A DNA stretch of 64,000 bases from Nucisporomicrobium flavum (GCF_016464385.1 NZ_JADMLH010000020.1:84433-148432); one strand, 5' to 3'. Shown: positions 7,500 through 16,102, counted from the stretch's first letter. Numbers and translations are program-made. The notes: a model not told the origin generated them from the sequence alone.

Positions 7500-8513
7500 G
7501 TGCGTGTGCTCGTGACGGGCGGCACTGGCTTCGTGGGGTCCCATACGGTCGCCGCGCTGGTTGGCGGGGGGCATGAGGTCCGGTTGCTGGTCCGGTCGCC
7601 GGATCGGATCGCGCCGGCGTTGCGGCCGGTGGGGATCGCCGAGCCGGTCGATCACGTGGTCGGGGACGTCACCGACCGGGGCTGTGTCGAGCGGGCGCTG
7701 GACGGCTGCGACGCGGTCCTGCACGCGGCGGCCGTGTACAGCCTGGACTCCCGGGCGTACGCGAAGATCAAGGAGACCAACGTCCGCGGTGCCGAGACCG
7801 TGTTGACCGCCGCCGTCCAGCATGGCTGTGACCCGGTGGTTCATGTCTCCAGTTTCGTTGCGCTGATCCAACGGGGGGCAACGGTCACCGCCGGCTCGCC
7901 GTTGTCGACCGCGCGGGGAGTCTATGTACGGTCGAAGGCGGAATCCGAGGCGGTGGCCCGCCGGTTGCAGGACGATGGCGCGCCCATAGTGATCGTGTAT
8001 CCGGGTGGCGTGCTCGGCCCGTACGATCCGCATCTGGGTGATCAAGTGCAGCGCCTGCGGAACGTTGTGCGGGGGCGCTACCCGTCATGGCCCAGCGGCG
8101 GCTACCACCAGGTGGACGTACGGGATGTGGCGAAGCTTCACGCTGCGGTGATGACGCCGGGTGCCGGACCGCGGCGATACGTTGTGCCCGGCCATCACGT
8201 CACCGGCGAAACCATGTTCACCACGCTGCGGGCAGTGACCGGACGCCGGCTGCCGCATGTCATCTCGCCGGCGAGAATGATGCTTCCGTTCACCGCGATG
8301 GCGACTGCCGCCCAACGTGTGCTGCCGGTGCATCTGCCCGCCGAGTACGAGGGCGTTCTCCTTCATGCCTACGACACCCGGTTCGACGACTCGCCGGCCC
8401 GCGAGGAACTGGGCGTCCATCCGCGCCCGCTGGTGGATACGTACCGCGACACGGTGCGGTGGCTGTACGACACCGGCCGGCTGACCGCCCGCCAGGCCGG
8501 CGCCGTCCATTAG
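7500..8513 (+). CDS. NAD(P)-dependent extended SDR (epimerase/dehydratase family)
   Basis: 337 residues from GTG at 7500, preceded by GGAGG with 8-bp spacing; an upstream in-frame ATG at 7422 lacks this. It begins VRVLVTGGTGFVGSH, the TGxxGxxG Rossmann nucleotide site of extended SDRs. HAAAVY follows, then the catalytic YVRSKAESE (Y-x3-K) near residues 143-150 and YPGGVLGPYDP. Such enzymes oxidise or reduce sugar nucleotides, steroids or dihydroflavonol-like substrates; the C-terminal part does not show which. It stands alone, first gene right of the island. Confidence 0.85.
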   Translation: MRVLVTGGTGFVGSHTVAALVGGGHEVRLLVRSPDRIAPALRPVGIAEPVDHVVGDVTDRGCVERALDGCDAVLHAAAVYSLDSRAYAKIKETNVRGAETVLTAAVQHGCDPVVHVSSFVALIQRGATVTAGSPLSTARGVYVRSKAESEAVARRLQDDGAPIVIVYPGGVLGPYDPHLGDQVQRLRNVVRGRYPSWPSGGYHQVDVRDVAKLHAAVMTPGAGPRRYVVPGHHVTGETMFTTLRAVTGRRLPHVISPARMMLPFTAMATAAQRVLPVHLPAEYEGVLLHAYDTRFDDSPAREELGVHPRPLVDTYRDTVRWLYDTGRLTARQAGAVH

Positions 8514-8690
8514 TGCTGCCGCCGCATGCCGGTACCTTCCCGCTCGCATGAGGTTCTCCACAGCCTGACCATCGCCGCATCTACCGCTCACTGCGTCGGC
8601 ATCTCCTTCGCCCTGCGCGCCGTCACCGCCTGACCCGGACCGGCCTCCCTCCGGGGCACATGACTCCGTCGCCGGCACGTGGCCGGGAGC
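8514..8690. other. Short intergenic stretch
   Basis: About 180 bp between convergent genes; nothing identifiable beyond GC-rich sequence. Confidence 0.3.
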
Positions 8691-8828
8691 TCAGGATGCG
8701 ATGAGGCGGCGCTGGTCGGATGCGGCCAGGCGGCGCAGGAAGTCCGGCGAGGCACCTACGATTTCTGCGGCGCGACCCATTGTGTAGGCCGGGTAGTCGT
8801 CGTCGAGCATGTCGTCGGGTTGGGCCAT
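8691..8828 (-). CDS. Truncated MerR-type HTH protein, 45 aa
   Basis: Read on the minus strand from ATG at 8828, preceded by GGAGAGG with a five-base spacer. It encodes MAQPDDMLDDDYPAYTMGRA followed by AEIVGASPDFLRRL and stops 11 codons later. The DYPAYTMGRAAEIVGASPDFLR part matches the start of the winged-helix of MerR/HspR-like actinobacterial regulators, which normally run to about 90-130 residues with an RRY wing. Here the wing and dimerisation region are absent. It is either a shortened pseudogene that kept its ribosome-binding site or a real mini-protein. Confidence 0.6.
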   Translation of the reverse strand: MAQPDDMLDDDYPAYTMGRAAEIVGASPDFLRRLAASDQRRLIAS

Positions 8829-8847
8829 GCATACCTCTCCATGACGA

Positions 8848-8875
8848 GGGCCCCGGCGCGGAAGCGCCGGGGCCC
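8848..8875. terminator. Perfect 12-bp GC hairpin upstream of the mini-MerR gene
   Basis: GGGCCCCGGCGC pairs with GCGCCGGGGCCC around a GGAA loop. There is no T-tract on either side. It lies about 20 bp upstream of the mini-MerR start on its strand, so it may be part of that leader or a terminator of an adjacent transcript. Confidence 0.45.
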
Positions 8876-9571
8876 AGGGTTACGGGTGATACACCATCTA
8901 CCGACAGGTTCGTCGGTTTGTCGTTTCCACACCTCGCCGCATTCAGCGGCTTGCGGTGCGAGGATCGCATCAGCGTGACCGGAGAGCACCTCACGATCGA
9001 TGGCCCTGCGGTGTCCGCCTCAGAACTGAGAACTACGTTCCGACGGCGGGCGATCCAACGGTGTTCTTCCCTCCCTTTCCTCTGCTGCATTACTGATGGT
9101 GCGGTCGTGCTACCCCGCCGGTGGAGGAGCCCCACGCAAACTTCATGGCCCCGCACACGTGCGGCGGATCTTTCCTGCATCAGGCTGAGCCCCGAAAACG
9201 CATCGGCCCTGCCTGCGGTTGCCCTGACCTGGAACTACGTCAAGGTCTTGTCGTGCACTTGCCTTGCCTTGCCACGTGCGGCGATGTCTTCACCGCACCT
9301 GCCGAGCGAGCCACGAAACGTTCCGGGCCCTGCTTGACGCTCGGTCTGATTCGTCTGCGTCTTCCAACGATCTCTGCTGTCAACGGAAGGAACGTTACCC
9401 GCGCCCGGCGAGAAAGTCTAGGCGCGGAGGCATAGATTTTTCGGGGCAGAGTTCGGAGGTTCCGGGAGGCGGCGACGTTCAGGTGGAGAAGCCCGCGCGC
9501 TCGCCGACTACGGCTCGTGGCGGTGCGGCCGGCTCACGCCGGCACCGGAGCGCGAGGTTCTGCGCGGGCCC
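8876..9571. other. 700-bp gene-poor stretch
   Basis: No coding region that I can support on either strand. Codon-position GC bias, strong in neighbouring genes, is not evident here. CTTGCCTTGCCTTGCC-like runs occur near 9258-9275. It may be a degraded gene region. Confidence 0.35.
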
Positions 9572-9853
9572 TCAGAATGGTGCGGGGCCGCGACCTGCCA
9601 AGGACACCAGCAGCTGCGTGGCGAGGAGCTTGCGCATGCCCGTGACGTCAACTGTCCCCACCCGGTCGTAGGGCAGTTCCAACTGAAGCCCTTCGCCGGC
9701 GTCGCGAAGCTCCGTCGTGATCTCGTCGGGACGGAACGTGCCGCCCCAGCCGTTGATCCCTCCGCGCTGGTTGGTGCTGAGCGAGGCCATACCGGAGATG
9801 CATGCGCCGTCGACCAGGGTCAGCTTCGCGGGGCCTGAATAGGTTGTCGTCAT
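9572..9853 (-). CDS. Small conserved-type actinobacterial protein, unknown
   Basis: 93 residues starting MTTTYSGPAKLTLVDGA. The pattern (a beta-rich N-terminus with SGPAKLTLVDGACI, a WGGTF motif, then LELPYDRVGTVDVTGM) is one I associate with small Streptomyces/Actinoplanes proteins of unknown function. There is no signal peptide or TM segment. A GAAGGAAGC-type ribosome site precedes ATG at 9853. It stands alone upstream of the cold-shock gene terminator. Confidence 0.6.
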   Translation of the reverse strand: MTTTYSGPAKLTLVDGACISGMASLSTNQRGGINGWGGTFRPDEITTELRDAGEGLQLELPYDRVGTVDVTGMRKLLATQLLVSLAGRGPAPF

Positions 9854-9993
9854 CGTTGCTTCCTTCAGGATGTCGCGCGGCGTGCCCGAGCGGCCCAGGG
9901 CCGAAGACGCCGGCGTGATGGTGAGACGGAGCCCTGTGGGGGGACGGCGCTCATTCTCGCCGATCAGCTCCGAGCGAGGCGCGCGGTAAACGC

Positions 9994-10031
9994 CGAACGG
10001 CGGCCCGCTGAACCAGTCGGGCCGCCGTTCG
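9994..10031 (-). terminator. Terminator of the cold-shock gene
   Basis: A perfect 14-bp stem (CGAACGGCGGCCCG against CGGGCCGCCGTTCG) with a 10-nt loop, 12 bp downstream of the csp stop codon on the minus strand and followed by GCGTTT. T-tract is weak, as is usual in high-GC genomes. Confidence 0.75.
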
Positions 10032-10042
10032 CAGTGCGTGGA

Positions 10043-10246
10043 TCAGAGCGGGCGGATGTTCTCCGCCTGCGGGCCCTTCTGGCCCTGGGTGATGTCGAAC
10101 TCCACCTTCTGGTTCTCGTCGAGGCTGCGGTAGCCGCTCGTCGCGATCGCGGAGAAGTGGGCGAAGACGTCGGCGCCGCCGTCGTCCGGGCTGATGAAGC
10201 CGAAGCCCTTGTCGGCGTTGAACCACTTCACGGTGCCTGTAGTCAT
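10043..10246 (-). CDS. Cold-shock domain protein (CspA family)
   Basis: 67 residues, MTTGTVKWFNADKGFGFISP.... It is a single OB-fold with RNP1 (KGFGFI, residues 13-18) and RNP2 (VFAHF, residues 27-31; V-F-V-H-F is commoner). It is a single-stranded RNA/DNA chaperone in the cytoplasm, typically induced on growth resumption or cold. Length equals the family norm. Start ATG at 10246 has a GAAGGAG site upstream. Monocistronic: a strong terminator follows, and a hairpin lies about 95 bp upstream. Confidence 0.95.
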   Translation of the reverse strand: MTTGTVKWFNADKGFGFISPDDGGADVFAHFSAIATSGYRSLDENQKVEFDITQGQKGPQAENIRPL

Positions 10247-10340
10247 GTCTGCTCCTTCGCAGGCTGGTCGGGAACGCACTGTGCGAACCCTTGCGCCGCC
10301 GCGTTGATAACCCGCGTCGAAACGACACGAAAAACGAAAA

Positions 10341-10375
10341 GCGCCTGGGCGGGTTTCGAATAACCCACCAGGCGC
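10341..10375 (-). promoter_or_regulatory. Hairpin with T-tract upstream of csp
   Basis: The stem GCGCCTGG/CCAGGCGC (10341-10348 with 10368-10375) is extended by GGGTT/AACCC around a TCGAAT loop. On the minus strand it is followed by TTTTCGTTTTTCG. It looks like an intrinsic terminator, yet no minus-strand gene lies just upstream. It may end antisense transcription from beyond 11823, or lie in the long structured leader typical of csp mRNAs. Confidence 0.5.
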
Positions 10376-10558
10376 CATAAAACGTCTACGGAAATCAAAA
10401 CTGCAACGGGACCAACTTAGCACGTGCGCTGCGGGCCGGGTCTGCGGAGGCCAGTGGGGCAGATCACTCTTCCTGAGGCCGGAACGCGCAACTGCTGGTT
10501 GCGCATCGCGGGATGGCGTCGTACGGTGACACGCAACCGATGGTTGCAGGAGGGTGTC

Positions 10559-11020
10559 ATGGAGTTCAGGTCCATCGAGCGCGAGATCTACGTCGAGGCC
10601 GCGCCGGAGATCGTTTTCGAGGTGGTCAGCAGCCCCGACCATCTCAAGCAGTGGTGGCCGGACGACGCCCGGTACGACGCCGTCCCGGGCTCGACCGGGG
10701 AGATCGTCTTCGGGGACTGCAACGCCGGCGGCAAGGTTGTCGCGTTCACCGTGGTGGACGTACGGCCCCCGACGCTGTTCTCGTTCCGGTGGACGCAGCC
10801 CGCCGGCGAGGTCGCCGCCTCCGGCAACTCGTTGCTGGTCACCTTCGATCTCACGCCGTCGGGTGACGGCACGGTGCTGAAGATGACCGAGACCGGCTTC
10901 CGGGAGATGGGCTGGGAGGCCGCCGTCCTCGAGGAGACGTACCGGGACCACGTCAGCGGGTGGGGGCACTTCCTGCCGCGGCTCGTGGTGTACGTGTCGA
11001 GCCTGCGGGTGCGGCCGTGA
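10559..11020 (+). CDS. SRPBCC/AHSA1-domain protein
   Basis: 153 residues from ATG at 10559, with CAGGAGGG five bases upstream. START-like fold: helix-grip pattern with EIYVEAAPEIVFEVVSSPDHLKQWW, the Trp-Trp pair typical of the AHSA1/YndB subfamily, and a C-terminal helix with W-G-H-F-L. These bind hydrophobic ligands or act as Hsp90 co-chaperone-like domains. Its stop overlaps the GTG start of the ArsR regulator, and a second AHSA1 protein follows; the SRPBCC-ArsR pairing is a common actinobacterial module in which the regulator controls the pair. Confidence 0.85.
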   Translation: MEFRSIEREIYVEAAPEIVFEVVSSPDHLKQWWPDDARYDAVPGSTGEIVFGDCNAGGKVVAFTVVDVRPPTLFSFRWTQPAGEVAASGNSLLVTFDLTPSGDGTVLKMTETGFREMGWEAAVLEETYRDHVSGWGHFLPRLVVYVSSLRVRP

Positions 11021-11361
11021 CCGCCGTCGCCGAGGTGGACGACGACCTGTGGTCGGCGATCGGGGATCCGACGCGCCGGCGGATGCTCGACCTGTTGCTG
11101 GTCGACGGGGTCGGGACCGCGACCTCGCTGAGCCGGCAGATGCCCGTCACGCGGCAGGCGGTCGCCAAGCATCTCGGCGTTCTGGACCGGGCCGGGCTGG
11201 TCCGGGGGACGCCGGACGGGCGGGAGCGGCGGTACCGGGTCGATGACGTGCAGCTGGCGCGGGCGGTGGCCCAGCTTGCCTCCGTCGGGTCGGCGTGGGA
11301 CGCGCGGTTGCAGCGGATCAAGCGGATCGCCGAGGCGATCCAGCGTCAACAGCAGGACTGA
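11017..11361 (+). CDS. ArsR-family winged-helix regulator
   Basis: 114 residues from GTG at 11017, overlapping the previous stop codon by GTGA. It has WSAIGDPTRRRMLDLL (helix 1-2), then TSLSRQMPVTRQAVAKHLGVL (recognition helix) and a wing ERRYRV. No metal-binding CxC is visible, so it is probably a non-metal-sensing member of the type that accompanies AHSA1 genes. Likely autoregulates this three-gene operon. Confidence 0.88.
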   Translation: MTAVAEVDDDLWSAIGDPTRRRMLDLLLVDGVGTATSLSRQMPVTRQAVAKHLGVLDRAGLVRGTPDGRERRYRVDDVQLARAVAQLASVGSAWDARLQRIKRIAEAIQRQQQD

Positions 11362-11379
11362 CGAGAGCGAGGGACCGAG

Positions 11380-11814
11380 ATGGTCGACATTCTGCATCGC
11401 GTCGGGGTCTCCACCCCGACGCCGGAGAAGGTGTACGCCGCCCTGACGACGGTCGACGGCCTCCGGGGGTGGTGGACGGACGACACGAAGGAGAGCGAGG
11501 GTGTCCTGCAGTTCCGCTTCCCGCCCGGCGGCTTCGACATGGAGGTCGTCGAGACGAAGCCGGACGAGCAGGTGACGTGGCGGGTGGTCGACGGGCCCGA
11601 GGAGTGGGTCGGTACCACGATCGACTGGCGGCTGCGCCAGGACGGCGACTACACGATCGTGCTGTTCAAGCATGAGGGCTGGCGGGAGCCGGTGGAGTTC
11701 ATGCACCACTGCAGCACGAAGTGGGGCACGTACCTGATGAGCCTGAAGTCGCTGGTGGAGACCGGTATGGGCGCTCCCTCGCCGCGGGACGTCCGGGTCG
11801 ACGACTGGGACTGA
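11380..11814 (+). CDS. SRPBCC/AHSA1-domain protein, second copy
   Basis: 144 residues. VDILHRVGVSTPTPEKVYAA opens the START-like fold, GWWTDDTK carries the Trp pair and HHCSTKWGTYLMSLKSLVE the C-terminal helix. It begins 18 bp after the ArsR stop. GAGGGACCGAG lies just upstream of the ATG. Same operon and probably same regulation as 10559-11020; ligand unknown. Confidence 0.83.
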   Translation: MVDILHRVGVSTPTPEKVYAALTTVDGLRGWWTDDTKESEGVLQFRFPPGGFDMEVVETKPDEQVTWRVVDGPEEWVGTTIDWRLRQDGDYTIVLFKHEGWREPVEFMHHCSTKWGTYLMSLKSLVETGMGAPSPRDVRVDDWD

Positions 11815-11822
11815 GCCGGCGG

Positions 11823-12788
11823 TCAGGGGTGGCGGTGGAGGCGGCGCAGCGCGAGAGCCAGCTGGAGCCGGAGCCGGCCGTGCGGGTCGCGTACGGTCCA
11901 GCCCAGCAGGTGTTCCGCGTGCGCGATGCGGTCCTGCAGCGTCGAGTGGTGGACGTGCAGGGCCGACGCCGCCGCGCGGAGGCTGATCGCGTCCGCCACC
12001 GCCTGCAGGGTCGCCGGCATCCAGGGCGCCGCCGCGGCCGTGCGGTCGAGGGCACGGACGTCCGGCAGCGACGACTGGTCGCCGAGGTCCGCGAGCAGCG
12101 CCAGCGCGCCCAGGTCGGCGTGGTGGACGACCGTCGGCCCCGGATCCTCGTCGGTGCCGTCCGCGGCGAAACGCAGGGCGGTTCTGGCCGCCGCCCAGGA
12201 CGACGGGAGCTCGGGGACCGGGACGGCCGGACCGATCCCCGCCCGGCCCGGGAAGGGCGGTGGCGGGCCGGCGAAGACCTGCGGGCCGGTCTCCAGCGCG
12301 ACCGCCGTGGCGGTGCCCGCCGGGTCGAGCCCGAGGCGGCGCGCTGCCTGCCGGCGTACGTCCGGAGATGCCGCCGCGTCCACGACCAGCTCGACCGACG
12401 CCGGGTCGGGGGCCGGAGCGTGGCCGCGGGTGCGGTCGAGGACCGCCTTCGCCGCGCCCGCCGCACGCTCCAGGATCATCGCGCCGACCGGGCCCGGCGG
12501 TCCCGGCTTCTCCAGGGTGAGAATCGCCGGGCCGGCCGCGATCGACAGCCAGGCCGGATCGGGCGGCCCGTCCGCCCAGGCGCTCTCGCCCCGCTGGGTG
12601 ACGCGGACGCGGACCCGGCGCTGCTCGTCGACGAGCCGGGCCGGGCAGTCCGCCAGCATGGCCGCGCCGCGCACGATCGAGGTGAGGCCCGCCCGGGCCT
12701 CGACCAGGTTGTCGAAGTACGCGATCACCCGCAGCGCGGCTCCGGCGTCGGCGTCCAGGGCGGCGAGGCGGACTGCCAGGTCCTTCAT
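11823..12788 (-). CDS. PucR-type transcriptional regulator
   Basis: 321 residues from ATG at 12788. The N-terminal two thirds look like a GAF/GGDEF-related sensory region. The C-terminus has SLRAAASALHVHHSTLQDRIAHAEHLLGW, the PucR_2 helix-turn-helix with H-x-S-T-L-x-x-R, and ends LALALRRLH. These regulators commonly control the adjacent catabolic gene. It is separated by 11 bp from the esterase gene transcribed just upstream, so the two are probably one operon. Converges on the SRPBCC operon. Confidence 0.8.
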   Translation of the reverse strand: MKDLAVRLAALDADAGAALRVIAYFDNLVEARAGLTSIVRGAAMLADCPARLVDEQRRVRVRVTQRGESAWADGPPDPAWLSIAAGPAILTLEKPGPPGPVGAMILERAAGAAKAVLDRTRGHAPAPDPASVELVVDAAASPDVRRQAARRLGLDPAGTATAVALETGPQVFAGPPPPFPGRAGIGPAVPVPELPSSWAAARTALRFAADGTDEDPGPTVVHHADLGALALLADLGDQSSLPDVRALDRTAAAAPWMPATLQAVADAISLRAAASALHVHHSTLQDRIAHAEHLLGWTVRDPHGRLRLQLALALRRLHRHP

Positions 12789-12799
12789 GGTGGAAGAGG

Positions 12800-13780
12800 T
12801 TAGGCGTCCAGGAGGCGGCGGAGCCACCGTACGCGGGCGGCCTTCGCCTCCTGTGACAGCGCGGCCTGCGGCACCATGCCGTCGAAGCCGTGGAACGCAC
12901 CGGGCCACACGTGCAGCTCCGCCACGCCGCCGGCCTGCCAGATGCGGGTCGCGTACGCCACGTCCTCGTCCCGGAACGTCTCCGCCGAGCCCACGTCGAT
13001 GAACGCCGGGGGCAGGCCGCTGAGGTCCGTGGCGCGGGCGGGGGCCGCGTACGGCGACACGTCCGGCCCGCCGCGCGCGTCGCCGAGCAGGGCCGTCCAG
13101 CCGGTGTCGTTGGCCGTACGGTCCCAGACGCCGAGCCCCGCCATCTGGATCGCCGACGGGGTGTCGTTGCGGTCGTCGAGCATCGGGCAGATGAGCACCT
13201 GACCCCGGAGCGCCGGACCGCCCCGGTCCCGGGCCATCAGGGCGAGCGCGGCCGCCAGCCCGCCGCCGGCGCTCCCGCCCGCCACCAGCAGCCGGTCCGG
13301 GTCGAAGCCGAGCTCGTCGGCGTGCCCGGCGGTCCACAGCAGGCCCGCATAGCAGTCGTGGACCGGCCCGGGGTGCGGCGTCTCGGGGGCCAGCCGGTAT
13401 TCGACCGAGACCACGACCAGGTCGAACTCCTCGGCCCAGTCGAGCATGTCGGGGACGCCGGTCCGGTTGTCGCCGATGATCATGCCGCCGCCGTGCGTGT
13501 GGTAGACGCAGCCGAGCACCCCCTTCGGGGCGGTCGGGCGGCAGATGAGCAGGCTGATGTCCGGGTCGCCGTCGAGGCCGGGCACGAGTCGTTCCTCGAC
13601 CGTGAACCTGCCGTCGCGGCGCAGCTCCTCCTCGGTGGCGCGGACCATCGGGCTGTCCGCGCGCAGGGCGGGGATCAGGTCCGCGGTCAGCGGGGGTGGG
13701 TTCGTCTCCGCAACGGCGGCGAGCGCGGCGCCCAGCTCGGGGTCGAACGGCGGCGGTGTGGCCGCCACGGACAGCGTCAT
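12800..13780 (-). CDS. Alpha/beta hydrolase, HSL-type esterase
   Basis: 326 residues from ATG at 13780. HTHGGGMIIGD is the HGGG oxyanion-hole motif of hormone-sensitive-lipase-like carboxylesterases. VAGGSAGGGLAAAL carries the nucleophile Ser in GxSxG. The catalytic Asp probably lies in the FIDVGSAETFRDED region and HGFDGM supplies the His. No signal peptide, so cytoplasmic hydrolysis of short acyl esters is expected. Upstream lies a divergent promoter region shared with the LLM oxidoreductase. Followed by the PucR regulator in the same direction. Confidence 0.88.
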   Translation of the reverse strand: MTLSVAATPPPFDPELGAALAAVAETNPPPLTADLIPALRADSPMVRATEEELRRDGRFTVEERLVPGLDGDPDISLLICRPTAPKGVLGCVYHTHGGGMIIGDNRTGVPDMLDWAEEFDLVVVSVEYRLAPETPHPGPVHDCYAGLLWTAGHADELGFDPDRLLVAGGSAGGGLAAALALMARDRGGPALRGQVLICPMLDDRNDTPSAIQMAGLGVWDRTANDTGWTALLGDARGGPDVSPYAAPARATDLSGLPPAFIDVGSAETFRDEDVAYATRIWQAGGVAELHVWPGAFHGFDGMVPQAALSQEAKAARVRWLRRLLDA

Positions 13781-13964
13781 GCGGGCCTCCTCGGGGGTTC
13801 GGCCGGTCCCGGCCGGGTGATCGCTGTGATCAGGATGGTCCGGCCGGCGGCGGCCGATCCAGCGCCAGGCGGCGGACGTTACCCGCCACGTGGCGGTTCT
13901 GCCGGTGGCAGAAACGGGCCGGGCAGGGCGGCGGCCGGGCGGGCAGGCAGCCATCATCGGGGGC

Positions 13965-14870
13965 ATGGCCCAGTTCTCGCTGCAGGTTCAACCCACCGAC
14001 GCCGCCGAGTGGATCGACACCGCCCGCCGCGCCGAGGCGGCCGGCTTCGACACGCTGACCGCCGCCGACCATCCCGGCTCGTGCGCCGCTCCGTTCGTGG
14101 CGCTGGCGGCCGCCGCCGCGGTCACCTCCCGGATCAAGCTGGGGTCGTACGTGGTGAACGCCGGCGTGCGGGAGCCGATGCTGCTCGCCACCGACGCCGC
14201 CACCCTCGACGTGGTGTCCGGCGGGCGCGCGGTGCTGGGCATCGGCGCCGGTCACACGCCCGTCGAGTGGGAGGCGGTCGGGCGGGTGCGGCCCGGCGTA
14301 CGGGCCCGGGTCGACCGGTGCATCGCCGTCATGGAGGCCACCCGAAGGCTGCTCGCGGGCGAGAAGGTGACGGTCGACATCCCCGAGCTGACCATGCACA
14401 ACGCGGTGCTCGACAAGCCGCGGCCCGTGCAGGACCGGATGCCGCTACTGGTGGGTACGGCGAACTCGCGGCTGCTGCGCTGGGCGAGCGAGCACGCCGA
14501 CATCGTCGGGCTGACCGGCTTCGGGCCGACGAAGTCCGACGGCCACCAGCACCAGGTGCGGTGGCGGCTCGCCGACATCGACGACCAGGTGGCCCTGGCC
14601 CGCGCCGGGGGCGAGCCGGTGCTGGAGGCGCTCGTGCAGCAGGTGGAGCTCACCGACGACGTGGACACGGCGCTGGCCGGCACCGCGCGCGACCTCGGCA
14701 TGAGCGTCGCCGAGCTGCGGGAGGTGCCGTTCCTGCTGGTCGGCTCGGCCGACGAGATCGTCGCGGCGGTGCGCCGGAACCGGGAGCGGTGGGGCATCAC
14801 GCGGTATGCCGTACGCCGGCCCGCCCTCGAGCTGCTCGGGCCGCTGTTGCCCCGCCTGTCCGAGGTGTGA
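13965..14870 (+). CDS. LLM-class F420/FMN-dependent oxidoreductase
   Basis: 301 residues from ATG at 13965. The luciferase-like TIM barrel is indicated by AQFSLQVQPTDAAEWIDTAR, GFDTLTAADHPG, KLGSYVVNAGVREPMLLA and GGRAVLGIGAGHTPVEWEAVG. In actinomycetes many such proteins use F420; the closest style is the TIGR03621-type group. Substrate unknown. Divergent from the esterase gene. Confidence 0.85.
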   Translation: MAQFSLQVQPTDAAEWIDTARRAEAAGFDTLTAADHPGSCAAPFVALAAAAAVTSRIKLGSYVVNAGVREPMLLATDAATLDVVSGGRAVLGIGAGHTPVEWEAVGRVRPGVRARVDRCIAVMEATRRLLAGEKVTVDIPELTMHNAVLDKPRPVQDRMPLLVGTANSRLLRWASEHADIVGLTGFGPTKSDGHQHQVRWRLADIDDQVALARAGGEPVLEALVQQVELTDDVDTALAGTARDLGMSVAELREVPFLLVGSADEIVAAVRRNRERWGITRYAVRRPALELLGPLLPRLSEV

Positions 14871-14972
14871 CGCCCTGGAAAGTTTCGCCGGTCTTGTCAT
14901 AGGCCGGCTTCTATGGGAGAACTGGTTCAAGCTTCAACCACTTTACGGCACCCCCCGTAGACGAGGAGAGAC

Positions 14973-15407
14973 ATGAAGCGCATGGTTCCCGTTCTCGCCG
15001 CCGCGGCTGTCGCCGCCGGCGCCACGCTCGCCGGCGCCGCCCCGGCCTCCGCGGCCAGCCCCGCGGTCGACTGCGCCAAGGGTGAATACACCCGCGTTCT
15101 GCGCAGCTACATCCCCACCAACGTGCAGCGGCCGGCGGTGGACGGCCACAGCTACAACATCGGCGGCGGGCTGACGTACGACTACGAGGTCTGCCTCGAC
15201 ATCCCGGACACCTCGACCTTCACCATCGAGGTGCGGGTCTGGGCCTCGGACGGGTCCACCAGGGTGATCGTGGACGACCGCCCCGGCGACAAGATCGTCC
15301 GCTACTCGCTGGCGCCCAACAGCTTCTGGCAGGTCTACGGCACGATGACCGGGCCGGGCAGCACGTACATCTACTACACCTGGAACGAGAAGCAGACCAC
15401 GTCCTGA
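14973..15407 (+). CDS. Small secreted protein, unknown
   Basis: 144 residues with a clear Sec signal peptide: MKRMVP, an Ala-rich core (VLAAAAVAAGATLAGA) and an APASA cleavage site near residue 28. The mature part (about 116 residues) has two Cys (in VDCAKGEY and EVCLDIP) that could form a disulfide. It also has many beta-prone segments (FTIEVRVWAS, TYIYYTWNE). I do not recognise it. GAGGAGAG precedes the ATG. Terminates at a convergent hairpin. Confidence 0.75.
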   Translation: MKRMVPVLAAAAVAAGATLAGAAPASAASPAVDCAKGEYTRVLRSYIPTNVQRPAVDGHSYNIGGGLTYDYEVCLDIPDTSTFTIEVRVWASDGSTRVIVDDRPGDKIVRYSLAPNSFWQVYGTMTGPGSTYIYYTWNEKQTTS

Positions 15408-15419
15408 CCGGCCGGGGGC

Positions 15420-15448
15420 CCGGGCCGCCCGCTCGTGCGGCGGCCCGG
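15420..15448. terminator. Bidirectional GC hairpin between convergent genes
   Basis: CCGGGCCGCCCGC pairs, with one bulge, with GCGGCGGCCCGG around a TCGT loop. It lies between the stop codons of the secreted-protein gene and the GntR gene. Confidence 0.6.
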
Positions 15449-15451
15449 CCG

Positions 15452-16102
15452 TCACTCCTGGAAGAGCTCCTGCTCCACCTTGGCGCGGTAGTCCACGTAG
15501 ATCTGCCGGTAGCGGGCCGTCGCGCCCTTGGTGTCGCCGTGTTCGAGCAGCGCCAGCACCTCGTCGTACCCCCTCGTCCAGGGTTCCCAGAGGTCGCTGT
15601 CCGCGCCCATCGCCAGGATGCGCAGCGTGCGGGCGACCACCAGGTCGACCATGGACTGCAGCTCCCGGTTGCCGCTGGCCAGGATCACGATCGTGCTGAA
15701 GTCCGCGCCGACCGCGCCCGCCGTGAGCAGGTTGCCGGTGCGCAGCGCTTCCACGAACTCCTTCTGCCGCTGGCGCAGGAGGTCGATGTGCGTCTCGGTG
15801 AGGTTCTCCACCCCCCACTCGAAACCGGCGCAGGCGAGCACGCTCATGACGTCGATGAGCTCGAGGGCGTTCTTGTGGGTCACCTTGGTGACGTGGCGCG
15901 TGCGGTTCGGGGCGATGTCGATCAGCCCCTCCACGGACAGCTGGGCGATCGCCTCGCGCACCGGCGTGATGCTGACCCCGAGGCGCGCTGCGAGCTCCGC
16001 GTCCTTGATCAGGGTGCCGGGCGGCAATTCACCGGTGACTATCTCGTTGCGGAGCTGACGCACCACGGCGGCCGTACGGGTCGGCGGAACCGTGTAGGAC
16101 AT
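15452..16102 (-). CDS. GntR-family (FadR-type) regulator
   Basis: 216 residues. N-terminal winged helix: AVVRQLRNEIVTGELPPGT, LAARLGVSITPVREAIAQLSVEGLI. The all-helical FCD-like effector domain (residues 80-215) contains ELIDVMSVLACAGFEWGVENLT. FCD domains usually bind a carboxylic acid via a metal, with D-x4-R and His residues; only parts of that pattern are seen here. The target gene is not obvious: it is divergent from the propeller protein at 16178. Confidence 0.85.
   Translation of the reverse strand: MSYTVPPTRTAAVVRQLRNEIVTGELPPGTLIKDAELAARLGVSITPVREAIAQLSVEGLIDIAPNRTRHVTKVTHKNALELIDVMSVLACAGFEWGVENLTETHIDLLRQRQKEFVEALRTGNLLTAGAVGADFSTIVILASGNRELQSMVDLVVARTLRILAMGADSDLWEPWTRGYDEVLALLEHGDTKGATARYRQIYVDYRAKVEQELFQE

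Noticed and set aside
7123..7525. Small open frames around the right att site
   Set aside because: Peptides such as WGSGVRVPSAPP arise from translating the tRNA-like 3' end; they recur wherever this sequence occurs.
9951..10328. Minus-strand frame overlapping the cold-shock gene
   Set aside because: It is the csp gene and its flanks read in another frame; only the 67-aa CspA frame has RNP motifs.
10588..12900. 770-codon minus-strand open frame
   Set aside because: It runs antisense through three recognisable genes (SRPBCC, ArsR, SRPBCC) and out of frame through the PucR gene; a consequence of high GC at codon position three.
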